This document shows positions 25,407 to 34,485 of a DNA stretch of 44,419 nucleotides, one piece after another. The notes below the pieces were generated by a model. The model saw nothing but the letters and a program-made list of their open reading frames with translations, did not search any database and was not told the DNA's origin. The position numbers were made by a program, and so were the translations under genes. The DNA lies in contig SKYF01000165.1 in the NCBI GenBank assembly GCA_007128005.1, positions 1 to 44,419 on the forward strand, given 5' to 3'. The DNA is from Bdellovibrionales bacterium (GTDB taxonomy: Bacteria > Bdellovibrionota > Bdellovibrionia > Bdellovibrionales > UBA1609). How positions within the stretch are numbered: position 1 is the stretch's first letter; each line of letters begins with the position of its first letter.

Positions 25407-26225
25407 TCAGATATCATCCTCAACGGGGCCGGTGTAATTCCAGCCACGCAGAATGCCCTGCTCCTCTTCAGCGGACTTGGCTTTTTTAAACAAGGCCCCC
25501 TTGCGGTTTTTTACTCTGGCCTCACACTGGCTCCAAGTCTTGTGTCTAAAAGCTCTGCCGTCCACAAGGCTCAAATAAGAGTGGGGCGGTTTCTTTTCTG
25601 TAGAACTAGATTTTGAGCTCATTGGGGGAAGGGAGGCCTTTTCAGGAACCACCGACAAGTCAATGGAATAGCCCTCGCTGGGCCCGGAGTAAAGGCTTGG
25701 CCAAAGCCCCTGACTAAATAGGACGGCAATTTGGTCACATCGCTCATTGCCAGGATTTCCGGAGTGCCCGCGCACATAGATCCAATGCACTGGAAGGCGA
25801 GACCTTTTCAATTTAAATATCAAGGCATCTAACTCTTGCCACAGGTCTTGGTTGAGGACGGGCTCTCCTTGACTGGAGACCCAGCCTCGTCTCTTCCAGG
25901 CAAAAATCCACTGGGTGATTCCCCTTATGATGTAAGTGGAATCCGTATAGAGGTTGATCTCTTGTTCGTGAATCTTTTCTGGGTGACTTTTTAGAGAGGA
26001 CTCGATTCGGCGCAAAGCCTCAATGCTTGCGAGCATCTCCATGCGGTTGTTAGTCGTCTGATGGTCCGCTCCCCCCAATTCGCAGACCTGGTTTAGCGAT
26101 GGAATTGAGAGGATTGCACCCCAGCCTCCGGGACCTGGGTTGCCTGAGCAGGCTCCGTCGGTGAAAACTGTGATATGCTGGTTCTGTTTAGCCGCGACGG
26201 TAGCCTCCTCCGCCACCTCCTCCAC
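25407..26225 (-). CDS. rnhA: Ribonuclease HI with C-terminal viroplasmin-like module
   Basis: Cuts RNA in RNA-DNA hybrids. The catalytic domain carries the complete set: Asp in TDGACSGNPGPGGW, Glu in NNRMEMLAS, Asp in YTDSTYII and Asp in NERCDQIA. After a Ser-rich linker comes an extra C-terminal segment of about 50 residues with KTWSQCEARV and GALFKKAKS..ILRGW, which resembles the Caulimo_VI/hybrid-binding domain that is normally N-terminal in RNases H1. The GTG start chosen has GGAGG eight bases upstream; other GTGs in the same stretch are possible. The 5' end overlaps the glycine-rich tail of the RRM protein gene by about 38 bp. Confidence 0.88.
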   Translation of the reverse strand: MEEVAEEATVAAKQNQHITVFTDGACSGNPGPGGWGAILSIPSLNQVCELGGADHQTTNNRMEMLASIEALRRIESSLKSHPEKIHEQEINLYTDSTYIIRGITQWIFAWKRRGWVSSQGEPVLNQDLWQELDALIFKLKRSRLPVHWIYVRGHSGNPGNERCDQIAVLFSQGLWPSLYSGPSEGYSIDLSVVPEKASLPPMSSKSSSTEKKPPHSYLSLVDGRAFRHKTWSQCEARVKNRKGALFKKAKSAEEEQGILRGWNYTGPVEDDI

Positions 26226-26505
26226 GACGAAAACCTCCACCTCCACCCTCGCGAGGAGCTTGGGGTCGAGCCTCAGCTACGGTGATATTGCGGCCATCAA
26301 GGTCCTTGCCATTGAAATGGGAGATGGCCTGCTCGGCCTCCTCGTCTGAAGACATCTCCACAAAGCCAAAGCCCTTTGAGCGCCCACTGTCTCGGTCGGT
26401 GATCACTCTGGCAGAGTCGACTTGGCCAACTTCAGAAAAGGCCTCTTTTAAAGATGAATCATCTGTTGAGTAGGATAGGTTGCCTACATAAAGTTTTTTA
26501 CCCAT
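26188..26505 (-). CDS. RRM-domain RNA-binding protein with Gly/Arg-rich tail
   Basis: 105 residues starting at MGKKLYVGN, with AAGGAG eight bases before the ATG; the track start 102 bases upstream lacks support. One RNA recognition motif: RNP2 LYVGNL and RNP1 KGFGFVEM. The tail is Gly/Arg rich (GGGGGFRRGGGGGGGYRRG), a pattern of bacterial glycine-rich RBPs often induced by cold. The last codons overlap the start region of rnhA, so both genes are probably expressed together; both act on RNA. Confidence 0.92.
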   Translation of the reverse strand: MGKKLYVGNLSYSTDDSSLKEAFSEVGQVDSARVITDRDSGRSKGFGFVEMSSDEEAEQAISHFNGKDLDGRNITVAEARPQAPREGGGGGFRRGGGGGGGYRRG

Positions 26506-26642
26506 TAGGTATCTCCTTAGGAACTGATAAGACTCCAAACCCAACTGCACCCCAACTGCGGGGAGAGCCAAGTTTGGCAAAAATAACTCTGCTTCAGACT
26601 TTACCATGTGATTTTAGCTCTTCGCCACTGAATTTTTAAGGC

Positions 26643-28520
26643 CTATCCGCGGCGGATAATGCTTCTCATATTGGCTTGCAGCACCTTTTTTCGCAGACGA
26701 ATATTTTGCGGGGTCACTTCAATCCATTCATCATCATCAATCCATTCGATGCAGCGCTCAAGAGTCATTTGTCTCAAGCCCCGAAGAGTCACATGGGCAT
26801 CGGAGCCCGCAGCCCTGACGTTGGTGAGCTTCTTCTCTCGACAGGCGTTGACGTTGAGGTCGTTTTCTTTGTTAAATTCCCCAATGATCATGCCCTCATA
26901 GACAGGTACCCCAGGGGGAGTAAAGAGAACACCCCGATCTTCTAAGTTCAATAGAGCGTACTCCATGGTGGTCCCGTCGCGGTCGGAGACCAGGGCGCCC
27001 CAGCTGCGGTGAAGCATCTCCCCCTTCCAAGGGACGTACTCGACAAAGCGGGAGCTAAAAATACCTTCTCCCCGAGTGGCGGTTAAAAACTTTGTGCGCA
27101 TTCCCAAAAGCCCTCGGGTGGGAATATCAAACTCCAGGCGAATGCGGTTTTGAGTGCCCTCAGGGCCCGACTGGGTTCCGCTAGGCACATAACTTACAAG
27201 AATGCCCTTACGCTCTTGAAACATTCTGGTGACCTCGCTGGCATAGCTTTCTGGAACATCCAAGGTGGCTCTTTCCAGGGGCTCGGTCTTTTGACCGCTT
27301 TCGTCCTTTTTAAACAGTACGGCTGGGCGGCCCACCATAAACTCAAGGCCCTCGCGCCGCATCTGTTCAATGAGGATGGCAAATTGGAGCTCTCCTCGTC
27401 CGAGAATGCGGAATTGGTCTGGCTGGTCAGTCTCTTCAAAGCGAATGGCCACATTGTGGAGAACCTCTTTGAGCAGTCGCTCTCTCAGCTTTCGCGACTG
27501 AACTGCCTCTCCTTCCCGACCGGAAAAAGGGGAGGTGTTGACTGAAAAGACCATGGCCAGGGTGGGGGGGTCGATCTCTATTCTGGGTAAAGTGGGAATA
27601 GCATCTTCTCCAGCCAAGGTGTCGCCAATCTGGATGTCCTCACAGCCGGCCACCACGGCAATGTCCCCGGCCTCAATCCTCTGTGTCTCAATCTGTCTGA
27701 GTCCGCTGTAGGAAAACAGTTTGGTGATGGTGAAAGTCTCCTTAATCTCCTGGCCCTGCTGATTTTGTCCTCTTCTCTGAATGCGGTCATTGGGCTGAAG
27801 GGATCCGGACAGAACTTTGCCAATGGCCAGCCGCCCGACAAAATCAGACCAGCCCAGGTTGGCCGTCATCATCTGAAGCCCGCCTAAGTCCTGAGTTTGA
27901 GGAGGGGCCAATCTTTCCACAATGACATCAAATAGGGGTTGGAGGGACCCCTGAATCTCGCCACTGATTAGGCGAGGCACATCGGTCCAATCAGGTGTGC
28001 ACCAACCATCTCTTGCGCAGGCGTAGAGGATAGGAAAGTCAGCCTGCTCCTCACTGGCCCCAAGATCGATAAAAAGATCAAAGGTCTGATTGACGACCTC
28101 AGCAACTCGTATGCCATCGACACATTCGGGGCGGTCCACCTTGTTGATGACCAGAACCACCTTTTTACCCTGTGACAGGGCCTTGTGCAGAACAAAGCGC
28201 GTTTGAGGAAGGGGGCCCTCGGCTCCATCTACAAGGAGAACCGCCCCGTCGACCATGCCTAGAATCCTCTCGACCTCACCCCCGAAGTCTGCGTGGCCTG
28301 GGGTGTCTACAATGTTGATTCGGGTGGATTTGTATTGGATGGCGGCATTTTTGGCCTGGATGGTGATTCCTCTTTCTCTTTCCAGATCCATGGAATCCAT
28401 AACCCGGTCTTCGACCACATCTCGTGACGAAAAGGTTCCAGCCTGTTTGAGCATATGATCTACCAATGTGGTTTTCCCGTGATCGACGTGGGCAATGATG
28501 CAGATATTTCGTAAATCCAT
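26643..28520 (-). CDS. typA: Translational GTPase TypA/BipA
   Basis: Ribosome-binding GTPase involved in ribosome assembly and stress adaptation. 625 residues, usual length about 600-615. G1 AHVDHGKTT, G3 DTPGHADFGGEVER and G4 NKVDRP are present, followed by EF-G-like domains II, III and V and the BipA-specific C-terminal domain (LNLEDRGVLFTPPGVPVYEGM). It begins 7 bp after the stop of the sensor kinase gene, suggesting co-transcription. TATCCG..CGGATA hairpin within its last codons is followed by TTAAAAATT and could help end transcription. Confidence 0.97.
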   Translation of the reverse strand: MDLRNICIIAHVDHGKTTLVDHMLKQAGTFSSRDVVEDRVMDSMDLERERGITIQAKNAAIQYKSTRINIVDTPGHADFGGEVERILGMVDGAVLLVDGAEGPLPQTRFVLHKALSQGKKVVLVINKVDRPECVDGIRVAEVVNQTFDLFIDLGASEEQADFPILYACARDGWCTPDWTDVPRLISGEIQGSLQPLFDVIVERLAPPQTQDLGGLQMMTANLGWSDFVGRLAIGKVLSGSLQPNDRIQRRGQNQQGQEIKETFTITKLFSYSGLRQIETQRIEAGDIAVVAGCEDIQIGDTLAGEDAIPTLPRIEIDPPTLAMVFSVNTSPFSGREGEAVQSRKLRERLLKEVLHNVAIRFEETDQPDQFRILGRGELQFAILIEQMRREGLEFMVGRPAVLFKKDESGQKTEPLERATLDVPESYASEVTRMFQERKGILVSYVPSGTQSGPEGTQNRIRLEFDIPTRGLLGMRTKFLTATRGEGIFSSRFVEYVPWKGEMLHRSWGALVSDRDGTTMEYALLNLEDRGVLFTPPGVPVYEGMIIGEFNKENDLNVNACREKKLTNVRAAGSDAHVTLRGLRQMTLERCIEWIDDDEWIEVTPQNIRLRKKVLQANMRSIIRRG

Positions 28521-28527
28521 TTTGTCT

Positions 28528-29523
28528 CTAGCTCTCCTTGGGCAATGACACTCTAAAGCAGGCTCCGCCCAATGGAGACCGACCTAGGCTGACAGACCCA
28601 TTATGAGCCTCAGCACACATTTTCACTGAAAACAATCCTAGTCCTCGCCCCTGCCCCTTAGAGCTCTTAAAGGGTGCAAAGACCTGCTCCTTTTCTACCT
28701 CTCCTATGCCAGGACCATTGTCATGCACTTCCACCAAGAAAGAGTCAGGGGCCTTAATTAGATGTACTTCAATTAAGCCCTGCTGTTCAAGGACAGCTTC
28801 TGATGCATTGAGGACTAAGTTGATCAGCATCTGTTGAATGAGCACTGGGTAGCTCAGATAAGGCTCTGGGGACTCCCCCAGGCTGTCCATTATTTTCACC
28901 TGAACTCCTCTTGTGTCCAACTGGTAGGACAGTAGACCGGCAACTTCTCTGGTCAGTTCGCGCAGATTGACAAAACTCTTTTCCCCAAAGGAGTTCTGTT
29001 CTCCCACATGGCGCATCTGATGGGCGAGCTGAGTCAAACTGTCCAAGCCCTTCAAAAGGCGCTCCACCTCAGATAGAAGAGGGTCTGGAGAGGTTGCCGA
29101 AGAAGCTTCTGGTGGCTGGTCCATAAGGCCTCTGAGCCTTTCAGCAATAAAGTTCATCGATTGTAGAACGTTGTTGTAGTCATGGGCTATGGAAGCCAGT
29201 GACAGTCCGGTTAGAGCCTGGGGCTGTGATTTCATCAGCAGCTTTTGGTTGGCTTGCAGTTGATGGCGAGCCCTCTGCCGGGAGATCAGACAGGACAGCA
29301 GTAGGCCAAACAACAGAATGGCTCCAAAGGCTGCCAAAGTCGTCGCCTGGGGGCCTTTGCGTATATTAAATTCATCAATAGTTTCAATGACTTCAGTAGC
29401 ATCGACGATCCACATATTACCCCAATAAAGGGAGGTAAAAGACAGTATGAAAAAAATGCCCGCAATAAGTAGGGCGGGAACAAGGGCTGGGATGACTAGG
29501 GTCTTAACGTGTTGTCTGCGCAC
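28528..29523 (-). CDS. Membrane sensor histidine kinase, orphan
   Basis: 331 residues with a GTG start of weak ribosome binding site. Two membrane segments (about residues 8-32 and 62-82) enclose a periplasmic loop of only about 30 residues, so a large sensor domain is absent. The phospho-acceptor box SIAHDYNNVLQ has His114; the N box NLVLNASEAV, G1 DNGPGIG and G2 GQGRGLGLF form a complete HATPase_c domain. The HD-x-NN-x-L type H box is shared with NtrB-like kinases. No response regulator is adjacent. Being upstream of typA with a 7-bp gap, it is likely in the same transcript. Confidence 0.88.
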   Translation of the reverse strand: MRRQHVKTLVIPALVPALLIAGIFFILSFTSLYWGNMWIVDATEVIETIDEFNIRKGPQATTLAAFGAILLFGLLLSCLISRQRARHQLQANQKLLMKSQPQALTGLSLASIAHDYNNVLQSMNFIAERLRGLMDQPPEASSATSPDPLLSEVERLLKGLDSLTQLAHQMRHVGEQNSFGEKSFVNLRELTREVAGLLSYQLDTRGVQVKIMDSLGESPEPYLSYPVLIQQMLINLVLNASEAVLEQQGLIEVHLIKAPDSFLVEVHDNGPGIGEVEKEQVFAPFKSSKGQGRGLGLFSVKMCAEAHNGSVSLGRSPLGGACFRVSLPKES

Positions 29524-29660
29524 AAAAACTTTCAGCTCTTGAAATCTTGATCAAGGCCCTTGCGAACTTGAATCTTTTCGGGTTTAAGAATGGCTTATAT
29601 GAAAACTGCCCAGATATTAGCGATGGGTTCTGTTTTTGGTCAATATTTAATGGAGGTTTT

Positions 29661-30797
29661 ATGAAGAGCATCCCTCGTCAGAGTTTTCGTGAGCTGGTTG
29701 AGCACAGCCAGGCCCCAAGTGTCAGTATCTATTCTCCCATGGTGGTCGCGGGCTCTGAAGTTCAACAAAACCCCATCCGTTTCAAAAACCTTCTCAATGA
29801 GGCCAAGAAGGTCTTAACTGAAGAGCAGCAACAGATGCTGGCACCTGCTGAAAAACTTCTGGAGGATCCCATGTTCTGGCAGCACCAGGGACCAGGTTTG
29901 GCCGTGTTTTTGGCCAAAGATTTTTTTAAGTACTACCAACTCCCTATGGATGTGAAGCCCCTGGTGCAAGTCAGTCGGCACTTTCACATCAGTCCTCTTG
30001 TTCGGGTGTTCAATGAGGACGGACAGTTTTACGTCTTGTCCCTAAGCATGGGGGGGGCTCACCTGTATCGAGCCTCTCACTTTGATCTGGAGGAGATGGA
30101 GCTGGGAGCCGCCGTGCCCAAGAGCCTGGATGAGGCCTTGGAGGGGCTGCAAAAGGAAAAGGCCCTTAACTATCATTCTCAGAACACAGGTGGAGGGGCT
30201 GAGGCCGTTTACCATGGCCATGATGACCCAAATGCCCACCGCCAGGATTTATTGCGTTGGTTCAGGCCTTTAGCTCAAGAAGTCAGAAGACTGCTCAATG
30301 AACAGGGAGGTGGTCCCTTGGTCTTGGCAGGGGTGGAGTATCTGCACCCCATTTTTAGAGAGGCCATAGATTACAGTGGTCTTACGGATACAGCTGTGAT
30401 GGGTTCAATTGAAGAAATGTCAGAAAAGGAGCTTTTGGAGAAGGCCTGGCCCTGTGTAGAAGAAGTGATCAAGTCCAGGGAGATGGCCACCTTGGAGAGA
30501 CTAAATAATTTATCGGGGTCGGGTAAGACCTCTGAGCAACTTGAGGAAGTAGTCAAGGAGTCTCTGCAGGGCCGTGTGGACACCTTGTTTTTGAGTCAAG
30601 AGCATCAGGTTTGGGGTCAGTGGCAGGAAGAATCTGAACCAAATAATTTTTCCTTTGAAACTGCCAACCCGCCTGCAGCTGAGGAGTTGATGAATCTGGC
30701 CGCCATTCACACTATCCGTAAAGGCGGTAAAGTGCATGTTGTGGCCCCAGAGCAGATGCCTAGAGGGGCTGGGATGGCAGCCCTGTTTCGCTACTGA
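29661..30797 (+). CDS. Bacterial eRF1-family protein (baeRF3-like)
   Basis: 378 residues from the ATG with TGGAGG four bases upstream; the track's start 114 bases earlier is not supported. The order of motifs PSVSIYSPM, IRFKNLLNEA, FWQHQGPGLAVFLA and FYVLSLSMGGAHLYRAS, then GPLVLAGVEYLHPIFREA, matches my memory of the bacterial archaeo-eukaryotic release-factor family group 3. Members resemble eRF1/Pelota middle and C-terminal domains and are predicted to act in ribosome rescue or termination; no bacterial experiment proves this for every group. Cytoplasmic. It ends by overlapping the mscS stop by 7 bp. Confidence 0.72.
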   Translation: MKSIPRQSFRELVEHSQAPSVSIYSPMVVAGSEVQQNPIRFKNLLNEAKKVLTEEQQQMLAPAEKLLEDPMFWQHQGPGLAVFLAKDFFKYYQLPMDVKPLVQVSRHFHISPLVRVFNEDGQFYVLSLSMGGAHLYRASHFDLEEMELGAAVPKSLDEALEGLQKEKALNYHSQNTGGGAEAVYHGHDDPNAHRQDLLRWFRPLAQEVRRLLNEQGGGPLVLAGVEYLHPIFREAIDYSGLTDTAVMGSIEEMSEKELLEKAWPCVEEVIKSREMATLERLNNLSGSGKTSEQLEEVVKESLQGRVDTLFLSQEHQVWGQWQEESEPNNFSFETANPPAAEELMNLAAIHTIRKGGKVHVVAPEQMPRGAGMAALFRY

Positions 30798-31903
30798 GTT
30801 TTTTCTGGAGCTTTTTCTGCCCCACCCTTGGAGAGGTCATTCACATAGACCGTGCGGGTGGGGTAGGCAAAGCCGATCCCCTTTTCGGAAAAAGTCTTAA
30901 AGAGTTCGAGATTGATGGCCTGTTGGGTGTCCATATAGGTCAAATAAATTCGGTCGCGAATATAGTAGACGACTTCAAAGTCCAGTGAGAAATCTCCGTA
31001 TTTAAAAAAGTGAGCTCGATCAAAGTGAGCCATGGGCTGCTTTTCAACAATTTTGCGCACGATCTCAGGAATTTCAGCAAGCTTATCGTAAGGGGTTTCA
31101 TAGAGGACTCCAAAATGAAAAACTGCTCGTCTCTCGTTCATACTCTGGAAGTTGCGAATTCGGCTTTGCAGTAAGTCTGAGTTGGAAAAGACCAAAAGTT
31201 CTCCGCTCAGACTGCGGACTCTTGTTGTTTTGAGCCCCACTCGCTCCACCGTTCCAGAGAAGTCTCCCACGACTAAAAAATCGCCCACTGCAAAGGGCTT
31301 GTCCAAAACGATAGTGAGAGAGGAAAATAGGTCGGAGAGAATGTTCTGCAGGGCCAGAGCAATGGCCACCCCGCCAATTCCAAGACCGGCAACTAGGGCC
31401 GTGATATTGATACCCATTTGATCCAGAGCCAACAACACCAAAAGTCCCATTAAGACAGACTTGGCAACAAAAGTCGCAAGCCCTAGAGCCGTGCCCATGG
31501 TGCGGTCATCCGGAGGGCGAGTCTCGCTGTAGACCTTCGCATAGTGATCAATAAGGCTGTTTGCCCAGATAATGATCTGTCCAAAGATGGCCAAAGTGGC
31601 GATAAGATCTATGACTTGTTGTGTTTTTTCAGGGATGGTCAAAAAATAGAGGGCTGAGTAAAGGGACAAAACAGCCAAGACCAAAAAGTATGTTCGCCTG
31701 GTCGCCGGGCGTAAGACTTTAAAGACGGGGTTTGTCTGTCGAATGGAGCCTGGTTGCCCCTCTCGTTGGAGCCAGTTGCGCGCTGACTTTAACAGGTAAA
31801 AACTCACAAGAAAAACCAAAAGCGCAACAAGCCAGGCCCAGATGCTGTTACCGGACAACTGATAGTCTTTAGACCATTGGTAATAGTTTAAAAGTGGCTC
31901 CAT
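30791..31903 (-). CDS. MscS-family mechanosensitive channel
   Basis: 370 residues from the chosen ATG (AAAGG about eleven bases upstream; the track's GTG start 9 bases earlier has a ribosome binding site that is too close). Five predicted membrane helices: about 20 near residues 22-41, 70-87, 99-122, 133-155 and the pore helix. The pore/helix 3 signature GLGIGGVAIALALQNILSD is followed by the MscS beta domain (VGDFLVVGDFSGTVERVGLKTT) and a C-terminal domain. It opens under membrane tension to protect against osmotic downshift, in the inner membrane. Confidence 0.92.
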   Translation of the reverse strand: MEPLLNYYQWSKDYQLSGNSIWAWLVALLVFLVSFYLLKSARNWLQREGQPGSIRQTNPVFKVLRPATRRTYFLVLAVLSLYSALYFLTIPEKTQQVIDLIATLAIFGQIIIWANSLIDHYAKVYSETRPPDDRTMGTALGLATFVAKSVLMGLLVLLALDQMGINITALVAGLGIGGVAIALALQNILSDLFSSLTIVLDKPFAVGDFLVVGDFSGTVERVGLKTTRVRSLSGELLVFSNSDLLQSRIRNFQSMNERRAVFHFGVLYETPYDKLAEIPEIVRKIVEKQPMAHFDRAHFFKYGDFSLDFEVVYYIRDRIYLTYMDTQQAINLELFKTFSEKGIGFAYPTRTVYVNDLSKGGAEKAPEKTQ

Positions 31904-31928
31904 CTGGTACACACCTTTCTGCTAAAAA

Positions 31929-32843
31929 TTAAAGGGGAGAGCCTAATAGGTCTTCCCTCAGATGCACGGGTTGAAAGCGTTTTTGAGCGCCTTCAGTTTC
32001 TTCAATCTCGCAAGCACAGTAACGATCATCGTGGGTCAAGAAAACCAGCCACTGTTCGGCAACAGCTCGCTGGTAGAGTTTGCGCTTTTCATCAATCAAC
32101 AGTTCGGGAAAGCGGTCATAACCCATCGTGATGGGCAAGTGGACCCAATGACGGCCAGGAATAAGATCCCCAGCATAAAAAATCCTTCTCGTCCTCCCGG
32201 TAAAAAGACTGTGCATTTGCCCGGGAGTGTGACCGTCGGAATAAATAAACTCTAAACATGGGTGAACCTCAGGGGGCAAAACCCCTTCTGGAGCCATTGG
32301 ACCCGAAACCAGGTGAAGTCGGCCACTGGCCTCAAGCTTGTCTGTGAGCCCGGGGATAAAGGAAGCCCTATCTCTGGGGTGGGGACTTAGAGCTCTCTGC
32401 CAGGCCTGCTCACCCACCAAATACTTTGCTCGCGGAAACAACAGTCGGTCCTGGCCATTTTCAATCTCCCGATAGGTGGGCAGAAGTCCCCCTGCATGAT
32501 CAAAGTGCAGATGGGAGAGAATTACGCAGTCGATATCTTCCTCTTTGAGGCCAAGGCTTTGAATGTTTTCGAGGAGTTGATGTTGATCAGGCTTTTGCAC
32601 TCCGAAGCGCTGGGCGAGTTTGGGCTCAAAAAAAGCCCCGATCCCCGTTTCACACAGAATCCGGAAGCCTTGGATTTCCACCAGGAGAGCTCGGCAGGCG
32701 AGGAGGATACGCCCCTGATCATCGGCCGGGCACCACTTTTCCCAGATGGCTCTTGGGGCGTTGCCAAACATGGCCCCTCCATCTAAGCGCTGGGGGTTGC
32801 CCTCTATGGATGTGACACGAAAATCAGCTGATTCTTGCTGCAT
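31929..32843 (-). CDS. MBL-fold metallo-hydrolase
   Basis: 304 residues. The two-metal motif is HLHFDH at residues 111-116, with further ligands in SDGHTPGQ, YAGDLIPG and LTHDDRY. The layout (long lid with LSPHPRDRASFIPG, HTPGQMHSLF) is close to N-acyl-homoserine lactonase-like and other lactonase/phosphodiesterase members, but the substrate cannot be read. No signal peptide, so cytoplasmic. It starts divergently from dps, and lies 25 bp downstream-to-start upstream of the MscS gene on the same strand. Confidence 0.87.
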   Translation of the reverse strand: MQQESADFRVTSIEGNPQRLDGGAMFGNAPRAIWEKWCPADDQGRILLACRALLVEIQGFRILCETGIGAFFEPKLAQRFGVQKPDQHQLLENIQSLGLKEEDIDCVILSHLHFDHAGGLLPTYREIENGQDRLLFPRAKYLVGEQAWQRALSPHPRDRASFIPGLTDKLEASGRLHLVSGPMAPEGVLPPEVHPCLEFIYSDGHTPGQMHSLFTGRTRRIFYAGDLIPGRHWVHLPITMGYDRFPELLIDEKRKLYQRAVAEQWLVFLTHDDRYCACEIEETEGAQKRFQPVHLREDLLGSPL

Positions 32844-32904
32844 AGCCCCTTAATACCATTTTGGGTCTCAAAGTAAATGTTTAAAGAAGCCAACATATTA
32901 GGTC

Positions 32905-32933
32905 TTGAGGAAGCTAAAGCAATGCGCCATACT
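32905..32933 (+). promoter_or_regulatory. Candidate promoter for dps
   Basis: TTGAGG, a 17-bp spacer and CATACT, 24 bp before the dps ATG. Each box matches 4/6. No OxyR or IHF site was recognised by eye. Confidence 0.35.
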
Positions 32934-32957
32934 GCGCGCTGAAAGAAAGGAGCATTT

Positions 32958-33428
32958 ATGCAGCCCAATATTGGTATTAAGGAGTCCGACCGTAAAACCA
33001 TTGCTGAGGGAGTGAGCCGAGTTCTTGCCGACAGCTACACCCTCTACCTCAAAACTCATAATTTTCACTGGAACGTCACCGGGCCCATGTTTCAAACGCT
33101 TCATGCCATGTTTGAGCAGCAGTACACTGAGCTTGCGGTGGCTGTGGATGATATTGCCGAGAGAATCAGAGCGCTTGGAGAGTTTGCCCCCGGCACCTAT
33201 ACAGAATTTGCCAAACTCAGCTCTGTTAAGGAAGCCAGTGGAGTGCCCTCAGCTCGTGAAATGATTGGTCAATTGTTAGAAGCCCATGAGACGGTGATTC
33301 GAACTGCTCGTGAGGTGATTCCCCACGCCGATAAGGCCAACGATGAGGCCACCTTAGATCTTCTCACTCAGCGCATTCAGCTCCATGAAAAGACTGCTTG
33401 GATGTTGCGCAGTCTGCTTGAGGAGTAG
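32958..33428 (+). CDS. dps: DNA-protection ferritin-like protein Dps
   Basis: 156 residues, AAAGGAG eight bases before the ATG. Four-helix bundle protein that binds DNA and oxidises iron with hydrogen peroxide. The first ferroxidase-centre segment [12 protein letters not shown] (His34, His37) is followed by [11 protein letters not shown] carrying the Asp/Glu ligands, as in Dps families that share the centre between subunits. It probably forms a 12-mer in the cytoplasm. Divergent from the MBL hydrolase and convergent with the AcuI-type gene. Confidence 0.95.
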   Translation: MQPNIGIKESDRKTIAEGVSRVLADSYTLYLKTHNFHWNVTGPMFQTLHAMFEQQYTELAVAVDDIAERIRALGEFAPGTYTEFAKLSSVKEASGVPSAREMIGQLLEAHETVIRTAREVIPHADKANDEATLDLLTQRIQLHEKTAWMLRSLLEE

Positions 33429-33438
33429 GTCCCACAGC

Positions 33439-34446
33439 CTATTGGGCGATCTTTACCAGTCGACGAAGAGCAGTCTTGCGCAGGAGCATATTTTGGCTGG
33501 CCTGGGGAATATCCTCCAGGCTCAATGTCTCCTCAACAAAAGACTCTAGGTTTTTGGGTTTCCACTGTTGGGCTAAAAGCTTCCAGAGTTGAAGCCGCAA
33601 GGGCCGAGGAGTGTTGTTGGAGCTAATGCCTAGAAGGCTGACCCCTCGTAAAATAAAGGGCATCACCGTCATGTTGAGGTCACTGCCCCCAGCCAAGCCC
33701 ACACAGGCAATATTGCCCCAAAGTCCAATATGCCGGCTGAGTCCAGAGAGCAGTTCTCCTCCCACATTGTCGATGGCTCCGGCATAGAGAGCCTTTTCTA
33801 GGGGGCGGTGGCCAAAGTTAAGTGCATTGGGGGAGAGCACTTCAGCGGCCCCTAAATTTAATAAATTTTGTCTTTGGTCGGCTTTTCCGGAAACGGCAAT
33901 CACCTCGTAGCCTCTCTGTGCCAAAATAGAAACCGCAAAACTGCCCACTCCTCCGCTGGCTCCGGTGACCACAATAGGTCCCTTTTCCGGAGTCTGGCCG
34001 TTTTCTTCCATACGATATAGACTCAGGGCTGCTGTGAATCCTGCAGTCCCCAAAATCATGGCCTCTTGTGAGCTTAAGGTCTGGGGAAGCGCAACCACAG
34101 AGCTTTCAGGGGCTCGGACAATTTCTGCAAAGCCCCCATCTTGGTCCTCGCCCAGCCCACAGCCAGTGATAAGTACCTTTTGTCCCAGCTGAAACTCACT
34201 GCTGTGGCTTTCGATAACTTCTCCAGCCACGTCGATGCCCGGGATAAGGGGGTATTTTTTAAGAATAGGGGCTTTGCCAGTGACGGCCAGAGCATCTTTG
34301 TAGTTCAGGGAGGAGTACTCAGCTCGAATCACCACCTGACCTGGCTCCCCTGGCTTTTGACCAATTTGGTCGGAGTGCAAGAGTTCAATGGAAGCCGGAG
34401 CTTGGTCAAGGGCGTGAAGGCGCAATGCTTGGAAGGGTGATTTCAT
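33439..34446 (-). CDS. acuI: AcuI/YhdH-type quinone oxidoreductase (acrylyl-CoA reductase family)
   Basis: 335 residues, medium-chain reductase fold. SSLNYKDALAVTGK, PLIPGIDVAGEV, and the nucleotide-binding VTGASGGVGSFAV motif closely follow E. coli YhdH (AcuI), which reduces acryloyl-CoA with NADPH. The C-terminus (TVMPFILRGVSLLGI) also matches. There is no structural-zinc Cys cluster, as expected for the family. The start is uncertain: ATG at 34446 is used, and a TTG lies 6 bases upstream; neither has a convincing ribosome binding site. It ends 10 bp from the dps stop. Confidence 0.87.
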   Translation of the reverse strand: MKSPFQALRLHALDQAPASIELLHSDQIGQKPGEPGQVVIRAEYSSLNYKDALAVTGKAPILKKYPLIPGIDVAGEVIESHSSEFQLGQKVLITGCGLGEDQDGGFAEIVRAPESSVVALPQTLSSQEAMILGTAGFTAALSLYRMEENGQTPEKGPIVVTGASGGVGSFAVSILAQRGYEVIAVSGKADQRQNLLNLGAAEVLSPNALNFGHRPLEKALYAGAIDNVGGELLSGLSRHIGLWGNIACVGLAGGSDLNMTVMPFILRGVSLLGISSNNTPRPLRLQLWKLLAQQWKPKNLESFVEETLSLEDIPQASQNMLLRKTALRRLVKIAQ

Positions 34447-34485
34447 CCTCAAGGGTTTAGCACAACTTCACTCTTCAGACATGGA

